NCBI RefSeq assembly: GCF_002803085.1
Contig: NZ_NNBJ01000007.1
Location: forward strand, 248,001-312,000
DNA length: 64,000 nt
Direction of reading: 5' to 3'
Origin: Streptomyces sp. CB01201
GTDB taxonomy: Bacteria; Actinomycetota; Actinomycetes; Streptomycetales; Streptomycetaceae
The notes beneath the pieces were generated by a model, which searched no databases, was not told the DNA's origin, and saw nothing but the letters and a program-made list of their open reading frames with translations. This document shows, piece after piece, positions 62,467 through 64,000 of the stretch. The number at the start of each line of letters is the position of its first letter. Position 1 is the first letter of the stretch. The position numbers and the translations under genes are program-made.

Positions 62467-63312
62467 ATGGCCGTTGAGTACATCACCGCGATCGAGCCCG
62501 GGGTTGCCGCCGTACCGCGTCTCGCGGCCAGGGGCGTCACCGTCGGGTACGGCGACCGGACCGTCATCGACGCCCTCGACGTGACGATCCCGCCGGGCGT
62601 GGTGACCACGATCATCGGGCCCAACGGGTGTGGGAAGTCGACCCTGTTGAGGACCCTGACGCGCCTTCTCAAGCCCACCTCGGGATCGGTCGTCCTGGAC
62701 GGTGAGGACATCGCCCGGCTGAAGACCCGGGACGTGGCCAGGAAGCTCGGACTGCTGCCGCAGTCGCCGGTGGCGCCGGAGGGCCTGACCGTGGCCGACC
62801 TGGTCGCCAGGGGCCGCCACCCGCACCAGAGCTGGCTGCGCCAGTGGTCCTCCGACGACGTCTCCGTCGTCGAGCGCGCATTGGCCCTCACCGGCGTCTC
62901 CGACCTGGCCGACCGCCCGGTCGACTCGCTCTCCGGGGGGCAGCGCCAGCGCGCCTGGATCTCGATGACGCTGGCTCAGGGCACCGACCTGCTGCTGCTC
63001 GACGAGCCCACCACCTACCTGGACCTGGCACACGCCATCGACGTGCTCGACCTGGTGGACGACCTGCACGAGTCGGGCTGCACGGTCGTCATGGTGCTGC
63101 ACGACCTGAACCTGGCCACGCGCTACAGCGACAACCTCATCGTGATGAAGGCGGGTTCCGTCCTCGCGCAGGGCCACCCGCGGGACGTGGTGACCCCCGA
63201 GCTGCTCCACGAGGCATTCGGCCTGCGGGCTCAGGTGGTTGAGGATCCGGTGGGCGACCGGCCGCTGATCGTGCCGATCGGCCGCACCCATGTGCCGGGT
63301 CTGGCCGACTGA
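62467..63312 (+). CDS. cchE: Ferric siderophore ABC transporter ATPase
   Basis: A 281-residue FecE-type ATPase: Walker A GPNGCGKST (about 51-59), Q-loop LLPQSP, signature LSGGQRQRAWI, Walker B LLLLDEPTTYLDLAH and H-loop MVLHDLN. It powers import through the CchC/CchD channel. GAGGGGGAG upstream serves as the ribosome-binding site, immediately after iron box 3. Confidence 0.95.
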   Translation: MAVEYITAIEPGVAAVPRLAARGVTVGYGDRTVIDALDVTIPPGVVTTIIGPNGCGKSTLLRTLTRLLKPTSGSVVLDGEDIARLKTRDVARKLGLLPQSPVAPEGLTVADLVARGRHPHQSWLRQWSSDDVSVVERALALTGVSDLADRPVDSLSGGQRQRAWISMTLAQGTDLLLLDEPTTYLDLAHAIDVLDLVDDLHESGCTVVMVLHDLNLATRYSDNLIVMKAGSVLAQGHPRDVVTPELLHEAFGLRAQVVEDPVGDRPLIVPIGRTHVPGLAD

Positions 63313-63331
63313 CGTCCACCCTTCCCTAGAC

Positions 63332-63350
63332 TTAGGCTAGGCTTACCTTA
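63332..63350. promoter_or_regulatory. Iron box 4, upstream of cchF
   Basis: TTAGGCTAGGCTTACCTTA matches the consensus at 16 of 19 positions by hand count. CTTAGGTAGG directly follows, so two overlapping sites are possible. It lies 71 bp before cchF. Confidence 0.82.
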
Positions 63351-63421
63351 CTTAGGTAGGTCAAGGTCTCCCTGCCCCGCTGTGGGGCCGCGGTGGACCG
63401 TACGAAAGCAAGGGATTCCGG

Positions 63422-64000
63422 ATGCTCCTCGACCGAACGACCCGTATGAAGTCCTGGCGGCGGCTGGCGGCGACCGTGTCCGTCGCGGCCCTCGGCGCGG
63501 GGGTGCTGGCGGGCTGCGGTTCCGATGCGAAGGACAAGAGCGCGGGGGACGGCTCCAACACCCCCGCCGCCTCCGGTGCGTTCCCGGTCACCGTGGAGCA
63601 CGCGTTCGGATCCACGAAGGTCGACAAGGCGCCCAAGCGGGTCGTGACCGTCGGCTACACCGACGACCAGGACGTCCTCGCGCTCGGCGTCAAGCCCGTC
63701 GGCATGGTCGACCAGTACCCCAACCCGGCCGGCCGGAGCCCCGACATCAACACGCAGTGGCCCTGGGTGAAGGACCAGTGGGGGAGCACCAAGCCCGACG
63801 TCATCATGAACAACGGTGACGCCGGCCCCAACTTCGAGAAGATCGCGGCCCTGCGGCCCGACCTGATCGTCGCGGTCTACTCCGAGATCGACAAGACCGC
63901 CTACGACAAGCTCTCCAAGATCGCCCCGACGGTCGCCCGTACGAAGACCGAGAAGGAGCCGTTCAGCGCTCCGTGGCAGGACAACGCCCTCCACATCGCC
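63422..64000 (+). CDS. cchF: Siderophore-binding lipoprotein, 3' partial
   Basis: The first 193 codons of a periplasmic-type iron-siderophore-binding lipoprotein. An N-terminal signal (MKSWRRLAATVSVAALGAG) leads to the lipobox VLAGC, then a Ser/Asp/Lys-rich tether, then the FepB-like domain (VTVEHAFGSTKVDKAPKRVV; LRPDLIVAVYS). ATG 63422 or ATG 63446 (MKSWRR) could be the start. The gene continues past the window end. It delivers ferric coelichelin to CchC/D/E. Confidence 0.93.
   Translation, partial: MLLDRTTRMKSWRRLAATVSVAALGAGVLAGCGSDAKDKSAGDGSNTPAASGAFPVTVEHAFGSTKVDKAPKRVVTVGYTDDQDVLALGVKPVGMVDQYPNPAGRSPDINTQWPWVKDQWGSTKPDVIMNNGDAGPNFEKIAALRPDLIVAVYSEIDKTAYDKLSKIAPTVARTKTEKEPFSAPWQDNALHIA

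Overview
The window is about 72% GC, with strong G/C bias at third codon positions, GTG/TTG starts, many 4-bp ATGA/GTGA gene overlaps and rare TTA (bldA-type) codons. The gene content points the same way: coelichelin siderophore genes, a SepF-like (SflA/SflB type) protein, DUF6177, DUF6099 and DUF6507 proteins, HelR and Hen1/Pnkp. Together these indicate Streptomyces or a very close relative. No rRNA, tRNA, CRISPR array or intact insertion sequence was seen.

Region 1 (1-11.6 kb) is the right end of a trans-AT polyketide gene cluster of the leinamycin family. The 3' end of the megasynthase carries KS-ACP-ACP-DUF-SH-TE. The SH part is a tryptophanase-like PLP domain of the thiocysteine/cysteine lyase type that places sulfur on the polyketide. 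Downstream are a beta-branching cassette (HMG synthase, ACP, Cys-to-Ser ketosynthase decarboxylase), a P450, a MalY/PatB-type C-S lyase or aminotransferase, and a convergent Crp-family regulator of LnmO type whose codon 15 is TTA. Region 2 (12.4-15.4 kb) is a methionine-salvage operon with a fused mtnA-mtnB, then mtnD and mtnC.

Region 3 (15.4-23.4 kb) is accessory DNA. It holds a decayed or phase-variable hypothetical locus with an 8-bp tandem repeat, a DUF6507 protein, a large polymorphic-toxin-like protein with a nuclease-like C-terminus, an overlapping candidate immunity gene, a 5'-truncated second immunity copy, a DUF6177 gene, an hsdR C-terminal remnant and an Imm7-type immunity gene. 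Region 4 (23.9-37.1 kb) has a HelR helicase, a metallophosphoesterase/phosphopantetheinyl transferase pair, katG divergent from a Fur-family regulator, a sepF-like gene, an ATPase/MazG/DUF6099 run with TTA codons, a coiled-coil protein, an F420-type oxidoreductase and a homocysteine methyltransferase.

Region 5 (37.1-46.4 kb) has a 36-bp tandem array, the Hen1-Pnkp RNA-repair pair, arginine deiminase, ornithine carbamoyltransferase, an amino-acid permease and an anti-sigma-like kinase. Region 6 (46.6-53.9 kb) is a 2-aminobenzoyl-CoA (anthranilate) catabolic cluster with a PaaX-family regulator; the same 12-mer lies in both of its promoter regions. Region 7 (54-57.5 kb) combines an Xaa-Pro aminopeptidase with two hydroxyproline-catabolism genes. 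Region 8 (57.5-64 kb) is the start of a coelichelin cluster (cchA to cchF) with four iron boxes; cchF runs off the window end.

The most noteworthy system is the sulfur-installing terminus of region 1, where a C-S lyase gene sits beside a PKS-embedded lyase domain. The toxin/immunity island is second.
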